This document shows positions 33,846 through 46,269 of a stretch of DNA of 64,000 nucleotides, one piece after another. The stretch is from Rhytidiadelphus loreus (taxonomy: Eukaryota > Streptophyta > Bryopsida > Hypnales > Hylocomiaceae). The number at the start of each line of letters is the position of its first letter. Position 1 is the stretch's first letter. The notes beneath the pieces were generated by a model. It saw nothing but the letters and a program-made list of their open reading frames with translations, was not told the origin of the DNA and ran no database searches. The position numbers and the translations under genes are program-made. The stretch covers positions 29,263,025 to 29,327,024 of the forward strand of contig OX344763.1 of NCBI GenBank assembly GCA_947034895.1. The letters are read 5' to 3'.

Positions 33846-36800
33846 TGACCACGAGAGGTTGAGAATCTCAATACTTTTTTCTTTTCTTATGTGCTCTATT
33901 TTGGTACAAAATTCCAAGTGAAATTGTTTTGTTTTGTTTTTCAGAGATAAAATCACATATCTTTTATAATAAAAATGAATTATTATTTTTTTAATTTGAA
34001 ATTATCATAAATTATAAAATAGAACTTAAAAAATAATAATATCAAATACAATATATGCTTAATTTTTTTGAAGATTTCATCATAGGCGTATATTATAGTG
34101 GATAACATCATATTATGATTCAGATTAATTTTCTAGATTGTCCTATAAGAAGAAGACCAATAGAACCTGGTTATAGAACCAAAGCCGCGCCCTCAAAGCT
34201 AAAATTCACATTGTACTACATTATAGTTCATCTTTGAATTTTTCAAATTTTCAAATAAGAATAGGAAACAATCTAAATTAATGCCTAAATGCCCAAGGCA
34301 TCATATTTTGGTATTGACTAAACTTTGAAGTTAAATAAAATCTTACTAAAGTCCTAACCAAAGTACTATTTCTAGTATTTTTTTCTTTTAGTTGATTACC
34401 CTTTAAAAGTTGGTTTTGAAAGAAAAATATATATTTATGCTTTACAATTCTTCTATTGAAGATTTTGTATTAAGAAGTCTACTACAAATCTTGATTTTTT
34501 GGATTCATAGTTCTTGGAGATGAGCCTCAACTACACTAGACCTTGGGACGAAATTACATTTAAAATTCATTAAAAAAAATTGTAAAGTAGATTTTAAGAA
34601 GCCATAAATTGATTATACTTATGTACATTATGCCGTCCTTTAACCTCATTTTTTTTTCATGACCTCAATTTTAGATTTGACATATAAAAAGAAGATTGAA
34701 AGTGACTACAAATCTCTTTTATAGTCTTAACACCCTCTTGATCAAGCACATAATCTTTCAATCCATAAGTGATAAATTGTTGCATTTTTTTTACGTGACC
34801 TATAACTTCTTTAGTTTGAATTTGTACAATTACAATTTTTTTTAAATTGATAAAACTTATCAAATCTTGGGCTTATTGTTTAGTTTCAAACAAACTCCAA
34901 AGAGTTAAAAAGGTCTTGGGCATTCAGAGGTAAACTTCATTTCATTTGTTGGTTCCAAATTCAAATAAAATCATTTTTGTCTAAAATTCAAATCTAGAGA
35001 AAGTAGATAAAATTAAGTTGTGAAAATACACTAGAAAGGTATTTTTTGTGACTCGTTCTTTTAGCATCTTCTTTTGTAGAGAAATCAATAATACCTTGAA
35101 GAAGAGATTTCCACCAACATGAGGTGTAAACACATCCAATGAATTCTCTATACAATAAATGAATGAAAGACACGTGCCTTCATCTTGTATTATTCATTTG
35201 AAATCATCCAAGGGCCACTTTCTCACATCATGGGGCCTTAAAGGATTAATTGAAAATAGAATGCAAAGTTGACAGTTTAGAATTTTAGATCTAGACAAGG
35301 GTAGTATATATATATGAAACTAATAAAATCATGATTTGGATTTATAGATCTTTCAAAATCTATGATTATATAGAAATACAAACATTGCATATATACATTG
35401 TCATGAGGAAGAAACTGACATATAATATTAAAAAAATGTATTTAGAAAAAAATAATAGTTTATTAATATCTTTTGAAGGATGATGGACATCAAGAGAAAT
35501 CATTTGATTTGGTTTCATCACAAAAGATGATTATAGAAGGAAGTCACATTGTAGACAAATATATTTATTCAACTTTGAGGACGATGTGGAGTTTCAAAAG
35601 AAAATAATGTTGTTTTTGAAAAAATATGTCCATGATTGTATTACAAATCTTCATGTCATTGTATTTTCATACCTTGATCTTGCCCGTAAGCCACTTGTAA
35701 CTTATTGTTCTCTATTGAATATGTTCTCAAGTTGACCTTGAAATCAATTAATGTAGTGAGTGTTGTAAATATACTTTGATGTAGTAAGGTAAACCTGACT
35801 ATAATAGGCAGAATGAGTGGTATGTTTTTTGCCATTAGCAAAAAAATTCAGATTTTTTTCTATACAAAGACAAATGTGAGAAATGAAGGAAGCAATTGGA
35901 ATTTTATTTTTTGGACAAAAAATGAATTTTTTATGACAAGTTTACACTAGAAAGGTATAAGTGTCCTATAACAATCACTATTAATTCCATGACATCCCTT
36001 TTTTTCCAGCACCATGGGGCCAAATTGCACCATTTCAAAATAAATGTCTTTTTTTTGCCAGATAAAAGTAATCTTTTTTCGTCAAAAACTTTCCATTTCT
36101 ATTTTAAATATGGATGAAATCACCAAATTTGAATGCAAAAGTGTTTGAATATGATTGAGAAGTGTTTTTTGGTCCAAAAGATGAATGAATGTAGAAATAC
36201 AATGCTTCACCAAATTTTAAGTGATTGCTACCTTGGCACTTTATCAAAAAGTAAAAAAACAAACTCCATGACCATCTCCCAAGGCATTGATTATGGCCAC
36301 AGATTAACCTAATGCAGTCTTAATCCCATTTATTAGAATTTTTTTGCCATGGGTTGATGTGAGACTCTAATGCATGATTTTTTCCAAGGATTTTCTAGAT
36401 GACTGCATTAAGTAGTTCGCTTGTCATGGGTTGGTTTACCTTATATGAAAAAGTCTTTAATTAGACATTGGCATTCAATTTGAGGTTCCTTCTTATTAAA
36501 CTTGATATCTGTTTACAAATTTTGTCAATCTAAGTTCATCTTTGAAGCCTTGAAGATAAACATTCAAATAACAACAACAACAAAAATATAAACTATAAAA
36601 AAATGAATATCTTTTGTATTTCAAAGAAGTAAGTATTATTTAGATATCTAATGACATGAATATCATGCTACATGTATACATCAATTTTATGTCATTTCAA
36701 CCCTAATTGAACCCATATTATACTCAACATTATTATTTTGTATTTTTATAAAAAAAAAATTATACAAAAATATTATATTTATTTTTGATGACTACATTCC

Positions 36801-36940
36801 AAAAAAAATCTTCAAAGGTCAAATATGGTTAAAAAATATTTGATGTGTTTGTAGACAACATATTTGAAAAGCATGGGAGAGTATTTTGGTCAAAGAAGTG
36901 TATTTCATTTGAAGAACTTCCAATCAACTTCTAAAGTTCA
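33846..36940. other. AT-rich intergenic DNA
   Basis: No gene is recognised. About 34,080-34,340 is related to 23,630-23,740 and, inverted, to 41,840-41,900 ('cataggcgtatattatagtg', 'ataacatcat'), a dispersed repeat. The rest is unassigned. Confidence 0.4.
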
Positions 36941-36944
36941 AAGA

Positions 36945-37860
36945 CCATGTTTTCACCAAAAACACTCTAAAACTACCCGATTCTTGATACAAGCACCAAA
37001 TTTTAGATGGAAAACATTTTTGGACACATGTAACTTTAGGATCTTGTAGTAAAATAGTTTGAAAAGATGCAGATAAAATTTCAGAATTTCCCACCATGTA
37101 GATTGCAAGAAATTAACGTTTGAAGTGACAAAGATCATTTTTTTGGCCCTGTGAAAATACATGCAGTTGCACTTCATAAGGTCACATTTGTATGAATAAA
37201 TGTCCAAAATGGTGATTACTCTTTGGATTCATTCCTCAAGTCAATTTGGCTACATGTTTGAAAATTTTTAGATCATTTGGAATTGCACAACATATAGGAA
37301 AAAAATAGTAAGTAGAAAGAAGTATAAAGTGATTTAAAATACTAAATTGTTAAGGATTTAATTATAAAATTGAAATATTCCAATCCCAGAGGTAGTAATG
37401 TAGTAATAAAAAATCTACATCATATTTTTTTATTTTTTCAAAAAATATAAAAAATAGAGTTAAATAAAAGGACTCCAAAGTTTATTTTTGAGTAGGAAAT
37501 CCATAACTACCTGCAAACTAGAACACCTCATAACTCTCATCTCGTAAATCAAAATGGAATGATTCAAAGCTTTCCATGTATACATAAATCTAGAAAACCA
37601 ATTTCAAATTTTTATTTTTGGAAAAAGTGATTTAAAAAAAATCGAACTTGCCCATTGCCCATTGAAAATTACATATCATGCAATAATTTTTTAACCATGG
37701 AGTCAAAAGTTATGAAAATTGTTGTGCCTTAAAGCCACTCCTTGGGCGCACGTTGTGTGAAAATTTCAAAAAAGAAAAATACAAACTCCATTTGTATTGA
37801 GCTACCCAAAATTGCAATGTTGCCAATAAACGCAGTTTTGACCTTTAGGGGTTAAATGAA
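36945..37860. repeat. Left arm of a ~0.9-kb inverted repeat pair
   Basis: Inverse of about 39,375-40,297. The outer ends are 'catgttttcaccaaaaa' at 36,945 and its inverse near 40,297; the inner ends are the 12-mer TTTAGGGGTTAA at 37,844 and TTAACCCCTAAA at 39,383. The centre is about 38.6 kb, and a smaller foldback lies in the loop. Confidence 0.82.
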
Positions 37861-38769
37861 AATGAATTTATTTTGTGTGTAGATATACACATGGCTCGCA
37901 AGAAACCAAAGTTTCACTTGAAAAGACTTAAAACCATTTAATTACAAATGTCAAAGTTTCAAAACCTATCAAAATCACATTTTAATTCAATAGTCTAGTA
38001 GCCCATACCTTTAGAATTATATAATTCTTTGTAATGCACCCTATACTCTAAACAACTTTGAACTCCCATTCACAAATTAGTTGCACTAATATTCAAATTA
38101 ATTGCACGAATTTTAGTGTATATTTTTTTCCAAAAGTTCTGATAGCACTTCCAAGACTACCTCAAATGCAACAATCAATATACGTTTCTTGGAAAAATTT
38201 ATAAAATGTTGTAATGGTTAAATTTTTTTCATACATAGGTTAATAAGTATCCCATAATTAAAGGTTCTCCTCCACACTTGTTAAATTTTAAAAGAGAATT
38301 TTCACTACCTTTGCTCAATCTATTAGGAGTGGTAGAACTATATGATGGAAGAAAGTTAAATATCCAATTTTGAACAACGTTGAAGACATGAATGTTCTTT
38401 AAATGAATTCATGAAGGTTTGTAAGATGGAAAAAAAAATTCATCTAATTTTTTTGGGGGGAGTTGCTTGAGTGCATTTTAAAATGAATAGTACCATAGCA
38501 AAAGGTCACCTTCAACAAAAGAAATTTAAAAATTTCAATGCCAAATGATTTTGGAAACTAACAAGTCACCTTGCCAAATCCAAGGAAAATTAATTGCAAA
38601 GAAAGCCCAACTATTGGAAAAGAAACTAGTACAACATCATGCTACCACATGTCTACTAAACAATGGGTGGAGGGATTGTTTTTATAATTAAATCCATTGT
38701 TCATCATGAATCCTCAAAGGGTATGGAACACTTTGAAGATGAGAGCTTGATAGCTCATTGCTCAGCTCA

Positions 38770-39170
38770 TTGTCAAAACACAAGAATTGTGTTCAATGAA
38801 GAACTTCAAAACTCATTTTGGTATAGTAAAATAACTTTTTTCAAAAAAATTTAAACTAAGAAAAATTGATAAACCAAGATAAATTTCATCTCCAAAAACA
38901 CTTTTGTAATTTTGAGCCTCCAAAAGAAATTTATGGACAAAATTCAGAGAGGATGTTTGAAAATGTCAAAGAAAATTTCCCTCGCAATCCCTCTTTGAAT
39001 TTTGTCCATGACTTTTAATTGGACACTCTAAATCTCAAACAGATTTTTGGAGATGAAATTTCGATTGATTTATCAACTTTTTTCAATTCAAATATTTTTA
39101 GAAGAAATTATTTTACTATGCCAAAATGAGGTCTGAAGTTCTACATTAAACACAATTCCTACTTTTGACT
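38770..39170. repeat. ~400-bp foldback, relative of 26,475-27,450
   Basis: The arms meet near 38,967. The outer words 'acaagaattgtgtt' and 'aacacaattcct' pair, as do 'attttggtatagtaaaataa' and its inverse. Sequence to the right (to about 39,290, 'cccacatcggtagttttacc') matches the outer part of the longer foldback but has no partner on the left. Confidence 0.75.
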
Positions 39171-39374
39171 AGACTAGATAAGACCGGTTGAACTTCTACT
39201 AATTCTAACTTACATATCCCACATCGGTAGTTTTACCTCCTACCACCCTACTTGTATAAATAGATTGTGTGTATATCTCAATTCACTAACAACAAAAGCA
39301 ATTATCAGATCTATAGGGGGTGCTTGTTGAGAATTTTTTCAATTATTTGATTTTAATGCCGAATTCTTTAAGAA

Positions 39375-40320
39375 ATGATATTTTAACCCCTAAAGGGCCA
39401 AGTTGTGTTTTTTGGCAACATAGCAATTTCGGGCAATTCACTACAAATGAACTTTTTTTTCTTTGGAAATTTTATACAGCATTTCCTGAGGAGTAGCTTA
39501 AAGGCTGAACAATTTTCATAACTTTTGAGTACATGGTTAAAAAGTTATTGTATGATATGTAGATTTCATTACTCAGTGGGCAGCCCAACAAACTAAAAAA
39601 ACTTCTTTAAAAATCTCTTATTTAAGAAATAAAAATTTGAAATTGGTTATGTATATTTTTTTATACATAAAAAGCTTTAAATCATTCCATTTTGATTAAT
39701 GAGATGAAAGTTATGAGGAGTTTTAGTTGTGGGTAGTTTGTAGGTAGTTATAGAATCTCTATTCTAAGATAAACTTTGAAGTCCTTTATTTGACTCAATT
39801 TTAAATATTTTTGGAAAAAAACATAAAAACATTAGGTGTAGATTGTTTATTACAACATTACAACCATTGGTATTGGCATTTTTCAATGCCATAAATAAAT
39901 TGTTAACAATTTAGTATTTTGAATCATTCTCTACTTCTTTCTACTTACTATTTTTTCCTATATGATATACAATTCCAAATGATTTAAAAATATTTAAGCA
40001 TGTAGCTAATTTGCCTTGAAGAATGAATCCAAAGAATTACAACCATTTTAGACATTCTTTTATATAGATGTGACCTTGTGAAGTGCAGCTGCCCATTTTT
40101 TTGTAGGGCCCCCAAAAGAGTTTTTGTCGCTTCAAATGCTAATATCTTGCAATCTACACAATGGAAATTTTTGAAATTTTTTCCACATCTTCTCAAAACA
40201 ATGAATATGATTATATGTATCCAAAAATGTTTTTTTTGTCTAAAACTTGGTACTTATACTAGAAATGGCAGTTTTGGAGCATTTTTGGTGAAAACATAGT
40301 CAAAAACATTTAGGGGGTAA
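39375..40320. repeat. Right arm of the ~0.9-kb inverted repeat pair
   Basis: Inverse of 36,945-37,860, and direct relative of 30,905-31,396 over 39,840-40,320. Confidence 0.82.
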
Positions 40321-42652
40321 AGTGCTAGAGTTCATTTTGGACTTTAAGTAATTATTTGGGATAAATGTGCCAAGCATGACCTCTAGGTATGGTATTGAAT
40401 ACTCCCTCATTATTGTATTGTTGTTTTTTCAAAAATAGAAGATGCTTAACCCCTAAAGCTTGGTGGTATATTTTAGGCAAAATTGTGAAAAACTACCACT
40501 TTTTAGGGTAATGAAAAAAAAGTTTTTATTCAAAATTCCATTGTATTAAATTTTACTACACTACTATGGGAATGTGTAGAAAAAATTTCACAGACTTTGA
40601 CCGCACGGATTGAAAGATTATAACATTCGAATTTAGAAGAAAAAGTTTTTTTCAACCTTGCCTGAAGGGCCAACAACCTTTAACTCCTAGAGTGAGATTT
40701 TTACACTATATATGATTATTTCTTTTTACATTTGCATCTTGTATCATGTAAGTTACATGCCTAATAAATTTTAGAAGTAAAAGAGGAGTTTTGCAAAAGC
40801 TGCCAAAAGGTATCCAAGCTATCATAAAAGTTCATGGCAGCATAACTTTTGATCCAAGCACCCGATTAGAAAAAAAATTAAATTCCCTCTAAGGAGGTAC
40901 ATGTTCACACCTTCTGTCAAAATTTCGTGAACATCTATAACCAAATTTGACTTCCTAGAAATATATTCAGATTTTCAATTTTCTTGTTCAAAGGACAATT
41001 GTCCTTTAGGGGTTAATCCACATATCACCCTTGCAATGTATTTTGGCCACTTGCTCTACCCTCTTAATGTGAGTTTTAGCCAAAAAAAATGATATTTTTT
41101 TAATTTGAGCCATATTAACCCTGGAGTGCTCCGATGTCCATTTTCTGGATGATGAACAAATTCAGATCCTTGTTTTTATCTCATTCCTGCTTGGATGAAA
41201 GTCATCCTAATTTTTGGTAATACTTTATCAAGTTGTTGTCCTATCTATCGGTTGGATTTGGTGTTACTAGAATATATACATTTCTAAAATTACAAATGTG
41301 GAAGTATGTCAAGTGGTCAATTTGCATTGACTTTAGTTCAAAACTAGATGTGCAAAAACAAGGTCAAAGATGTAAAGGTCACAAAAATTTCAAAAAATCA
41401 CCATATGAAGAGAACCTTATTTCAAATCCATTCCAACAAGTTTTACTCAAAAAATGATAATATTTTACTTGTAATTGAATTTAGAAGGAATTCTGAAATT
41501 TTCTTTTCAAAATTTATAGAAAAAGATTGGTGATAGCATTAGTAGATCTAACCGTACGGATAGAATTTAAAAATCAAAATCTACAGCTTTCATTTGTATA
41601 CCAATTCCAAAATATTCTTCCAAATTGTAGTTTATAATGTTTTTTCTCAAATCGTCAATTTTGGAGATGAATTCAGATGTTTAGGGGTTAATGAAATGAA
41701 TTTTAGCAAGTGCATTTTTTACTCCAATTGAAAATTTTGAAAAATTCTTATAATTCCATATTTTATTGCAATTTAAATTGTTGGCCAATAACCATGGTTT
41801 GTTGATTTTCTAATTTTAGAATGATATTGCTAAACTTTGTTTCATACCATGATGTTATACACTGTATTATACACATACAGTGAAATTAAGAGTCTTTTTA
41901 GCATATTTTGTATTTGATATGAATTTTCTTCACTTTTACCATAAAGAATCAACAACAATTTCAAAATTTCACAAAAAGAATCTGAAATTTGCATGACTCA
42001 CAAAAAAATGTGATTTCCTCTCTGAAAAAATACATATAAAAAAATTTCATTCACATATAGTTGCAAAATGGCACGAAACAAAGTGAAGAATTGTGAGGCT
42101 TGAAATCCATGGTCATCAGGTTCCGTCGTTTCATGATTCCATCGTTTCAGAACCAAGGGCCATGAGTAAAGCAGAACTCAGAAGATGCTCAAAATCCAGC
42201 TGACGGACCCCAACTCAATCAATTCAAAATTCAATGATAGACTCAATTTTTAGGTAACTGTTTCATATTCTAAGCTTTCTTTCTTGTGAGAGTTGCAAGG
42301 ACAGCAGTTGAACAAGAGCCGCAACGAGAGCATCAGCTAAAGCACTGGCAGAATAAGGAATCCAGGCACACCAACGAACCAAACCCACAGACCGACCTTC
42401 ACTGATGAGCAGTGCATCACTCAGTCCGGGTCTCCTTCAAAAGTGAATTTTTCAAAAATATAAAATACTAAAAATAGTAACTTGGTAAGATTTTATTTAA
42501 CCGGTAACCGACGCTAACAGAGGACGTTTTCAGCCGATGAATGACAAAGAATCTCTCCATGTGGGACAAAAGTCAAATATTCATCCTCCAAATTTTGTGT
42601 GAAAAGGGAACGCCTTCTATCATAATTTGACTTCCAATGAGTGCTTTTGCAT
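40321..42652. other. AT-rich DNA with recurrent TTTAGGGGTTAA words
   Basis: The 12-mer (either strand) occurs at 40,446, 41,005 and 41,680, each in loosely similar context, suggesting an old repeat of several hundred bp. About 42,180-42,300 pairs with 6,160-6,275. No gene recognised. Confidence 0.45.
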
Positions 42653-42940
42653 CATTACATGGTTTTTCGGGCCTCCAGGAGACCGTAGGTTCTACTGCTG
42701 GTGAGAGCCCAGGGAACGTGATTGTTGGCTTCACACCTCAGCGGTCCTACGTGGCTGAGAAGATGCTAGCGCATTTCTGGATTTTTTTTAAACTTCTTTT
42801 TGCATTTGAAGAATTCAATTTATTTTTTTTAATTTTTTAATTTTTTTTTTCTGACAGCTGATTGTCCTTCACCGCGGGGGAAACAGTGAAGGGGAACAAC
42901 CCTCAAATAGTCTCTTGGAGGCCTGAAAAAACATCTAATG
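42653..42940. mobile_element. Short TIR element, family with 3,403-3,710
   Basis: The termini CATTACATGGTTTTTCGGGC and (inverted right end) CATTAGATGTTTTTTCAGGC are inverted repeats. The related sequence at 23,940-24,150 lacks the element: its flanks 'cttccaataagtgcttttgc' and 'aatgattcacacagtaa' are nearly adjacent, so this is an insertion. Confidence 0.65.
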
Positions 42941-42999
42941 TTTTTTTAAGCTAACAATTCACACGGTAACCAAACACTGATGATTTCTACAGTGACCAG

Positions 43000-44331
43000 C
43001 TCGTCATTTAAGGGTTAACTTTAAAGTATTGTAAACACCTGAAATTGGTGCCTTGGGCATTTAGGGGTTAAGCTTATTTCTTTTCGTGCAATAAAATTAC
43101 ATTCATTGTTGTAAACTTCCAAAAACCAATTCAAAAGTACCAAGGGCTTGTAGTTAAGTAGTATTCAACGTGGGTCTTGGATTCAAAAGGACCAAGATTA
43201 AGCTGTTGAAGATGCAAAATGTCCTTTGGATGAATTCACCTACTAGGACTACAGCATAGAAAAAAAACATTTTTTTCATCCAAATTTGCTTTGGAAGTTG
43301 CTCGAGTACATTTTTAGGGAATAGTGAAAATTTTGAAAATTTTATGACTTGTATTAGACATACGACTTTATTCTAAAAATAAATATAAAGTCTTTCATTC
43401 ATATGTAGTTGCAAAAATGGCAACAAGCAGAGTGATGGACCATGAGACCTCAAATCAATGATCATGGGTCCTTATAGGGTTAAATGTGGTCTTGGGGTAT
43501 CCAACATGCAAAAACTCCATTTTTTTCAGCAAGCAAATAAATGTAAATTGTACTTGGCCTATTGTAGTGTCACTACTTTTTTTCCTATCATGAGCTCCAA
43601 AGACAAATTTAAGATCCTTGATTCCAAATATGAAGTCTAAAATTTTATCGTACATAATAGACAAGGATGATAAAACTATGAGTTTTTATCCCATTGAGTA
43701 CTCTTTGTTGGGAGGAAAGAATTGTAGTGCTCCATCTTCTTGCATTGTGAATAAAATTCCCTCCAAGAAAGGGACTCTCACACAATGTTTTTCTTAAAAT
43801 ATTTTGGTCAAAAGTCATACAATTTTTAGATGGAATATTAGGTACTGTATTCCCCCATTTCTAGTAGATGAAATTGTTGAATTACTATATATTCTTAGGA
43901 CAATATTATTCATTTTTTGATGGTTGCACATTCATTGGATGAATAAATTTGTTTCATCTGCAATTTGCATGTTTCATCCATTTATCTATGCCTTACATTA
44001 GGTTGTTTATTATGTTATGTTATGTTTTTTTGTTTCGGTGAGATCTCTTGGATTGTGCATCTCTCAGTTGCATTCTTGGTACTATTAGAAACCTCCTAGT
44101 GAGGAGGGGTGCAAGGGCTTTATTTAGGGGCATTCCAACTCACCGAAGAAAAGATATTGAAATTCCAAGTTTTTTTAATACAAAAATTAGAAAATTACTT
44201 TTACTTTCATTTTAGCTGTGCCATGGGCACTGCCTCCCTCCAGCAAAGATCGCTTCCTGCACTTGACTCAAGAAAATGGGAAAAAAAAGTCCCTGCCGTG
44301 ATCACATGACCATAATCGTTTAGCTATTTAT
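43000..44331. repeat. Diverged inverted partner of 22.8-24.45 kb
   Basis: See the partner entry. It pairs in at least three blocks and holds a TTTAGGGGTTAA word at 43,060. No gene recognised. Confidence 0.55.
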
Positions 44332-44661
44332 TAAGGTAGAAGGCTCGAGAACAATTCGGGCATTTAGAACCGCCCACTCAATAAATGTACTCAGTTTGTA
44401 CATGCTGTTTTTTCATAGCCTTTACTGATGTACCAGCAGTGTACATTTCAGGGGTGGGCGGTTTTGGAGCCCTAGGGTAGTTCAACTTCAAATTTTCATA
44501 ACTAATTCAAAAATGATCCAAAAAATACGAAACGACTTGGGTTAGATGCCAAATCCTCTTGTCTTTGAAGGAAATTTCACTGATAAATATTTTGAGAAGT
44601 TTCACCTGCCTAAAATTCAGTTTTAGGGCTTAGATGGTTGATTTCTGGACCTTCTACCTTA
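44332..44661. mobile_element. 330-bp TIR element enclosing a smaller foldback
   Basis: The outer ends TAAGGTAGAAGG and CCTTCTACCTTA are perfect over 12 bp. Inside, 44,369-44,400 ('accgcccactcaataaatgtac') is complementary to 44,431-44,462 ('gtacatttcaggggtgggcggt'). No clear target duplication. Confidence 0.6.
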
Positions 44662-44693
44662 GTCTTCTCGCGGGACAGGTTGAAAGGTCAAGG

Positions 44694-45266
44694 TGAACTG
44701 ACCCCCTCATTATCCTTGGCGAAAAACCGTGTGGAATTTTTTATTTGCAAGCAGATGATAAAATTTGCATATTCTGAATTCAGATTTGCAATCAATGACC
44801 CCTAATTACCCAGAGAAGGTGTAGAAATTAGAAAAATCCCACCAAAAATTACGGGGGGCTTTTTTTCACAATAGCGCTGGACGGGGCAATGAGGGGTCAG
44901 TTCACCCGTCGAAAACCTCTGAGCATTTCCACGGGTTGAAAATCCACAACTGAAGTCCAGATGTGGTGCCTTCAGTTCGAAAAGATTATATTTTGGATGG
45001 AAGAAGCAGCTTCGGAGCCCCTCCCGATCCGGTCGGGGTGAACTGACCCCCTCGCTCGTCCCCTGCAAGTCAGTCCAGGGGGTGCAAGTAAAAAAAAGAC
45101 CCCCTATTTTGTGCCCTGAAAATGTATGCTCCACATCTCTCCTAGCTAATTTGGGGCCTCTGATTGCAAATATGAATTCAGAATTTCAAAAAAAAATTAA
45201 ACCTTGCAAATAAAAAATTCCAGGGTTTGCCCTGGAGGGGCAATGAGGGGGTCAATTCACCCTGAC
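44694..45266. mobile_element. Foldback MITE cluster at the inner edge of arm B
   Basis: The words GGTGAACTGACCCCCTC (44,695 and 45,037) alternate with inverse words at about 44,885 and 45,243, outlining two elements of about 215-230 bp. Same family as 22,353-22,750. Confidence 0.65.
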
Positions 45267-45474
45267 CGTCAGTTCACCCCGGCCCCCGATCCCTGGTCGA
45301 CTTCCGGAGCAGAGTTCCAGTCTCTCCCGGTAGTCCATCCCTGAGTGAGTGAAGCCCCATCGTCCACACAGCGGCTTTGACCACGGCCGCCGTATGGACC
45401 GGACGCGCCGGGAAGGTCACACGCTCTTTGACAGCACACTAACTTCTCATGGCTGTCCTCTGCAACACTCACAC

Positions 45475-45480
45475 TATAAA
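45475..45480 (+). promoter_or_regulatory. TATA box of the arm B DUF3455 gene
   Basis: TATAAA in CACTATAAAG, about 205 bp before the start codon, same context as the arm A copy. Confidence 0.6.
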
Positions 45481-45684
45481 GTCATCTTCACAAACACATC
45501 TCCCTTCATTCCAGTCTATTCCGTTCCAAGCTCACAAGACTCTCACAATTCGACTTCCGGCATCAAGTTCAAGAGAAAAATAGCAGCTACTTACATCGCC
45601 AACTGGACTTACAGATTCACCGTCGCCAATTGGAGCTAGCTACATCTTCGACATCGGGAGCAATATATCCAACTGCAACCCACA

Positions 45685-46269
45685 ATGGCAGTGAAATTGC
45701 TACTCTTGGTAACCCTAGCGTCGCTTGCATTCTGCGTGGCGTTGGCAGCCAGGGATCTCACCGAAACGCAGTCCATTCCATCTTCCATCCAGGTCCCACA
45801 AGACTCGCACCACCAGTACAAGCTTCACCAAGCTGTCCACGCTCGCGGCTACCAGCTCTACAAATACGACGGCACTGCCTGGGAGCAGTACAACGCAACC
45901 GCACGTCTTTACAACACGGAGAACAAGCAAGTGGGTCGACACTTCTTTCTCCCCAAACTCGACAGTCAAGGTGGGCAAGCCACTTGGGAGTCTCTCCCTT
46001 CCAAAACGAACGGCGGAGTTTCCTTCAGCCTCGTTACTGGCAAAACTGTGTCGAAGGTTACAGTCGACGAGGATAGTATTCAGTGGGTGTTGTTGAAGGC
46101 GACGCAGGCCTCGGGAAGCAAGCAGTACTTTGGGGAAGTGGTGTTCGTGCAAAGGGTGAACACCAAACTGGGACTTGCACCGAAGAGCAGCCACGCCGAT
46201 CGTGTGGGGGATATCAAGAAGTCGGCTTACACGGCCGACTACTGGTTCTACGTTTCGGAAACGCAATAG
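45685..46269 (+). CDS. DUF3455-type secreted protein, arm B copy (194 aa)
   Basis: Same length and start as the arm A copy: signal peptide at residues 1-21, then the DUF3455 domain with 'VGRHFFLP', 'DSIQWVLLKAT', 'VVFVQRVNTK' and 'YTADYWFYV'. The differences from arm A are Asn62 to Asp, which removes one N-glycosylation sequon (Asn70 keeps its own), and Val177 to Ile. Both copies are intact, so both may be expressed; nothing in the sequence shows which is. Downstream lie two further degenerate copies of the gene's last codons plus 3' sequence. The convergent neighbour is the two-exon gene ending at 48,365. The molecular function of DUF3455 proteins is unknown. Confidence 0.88.
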   Translation: MAVKLLLLVTLASLAFCVALAARDLTETQSIPSSIQVPQDSHHQYKLHQAVHARGYQLYKYDGTAWEQYNATARLYNTENKQVGRHFFLPKLDSQGGQATWESLPSKTNGGVSFSLVTGKTVSKVTVDEDSIQWVLLKATQASGSKQYFGEVVFVQRVNTKLGLAPKSSHADRVGDIKKSAYTADYWFYVSETQ

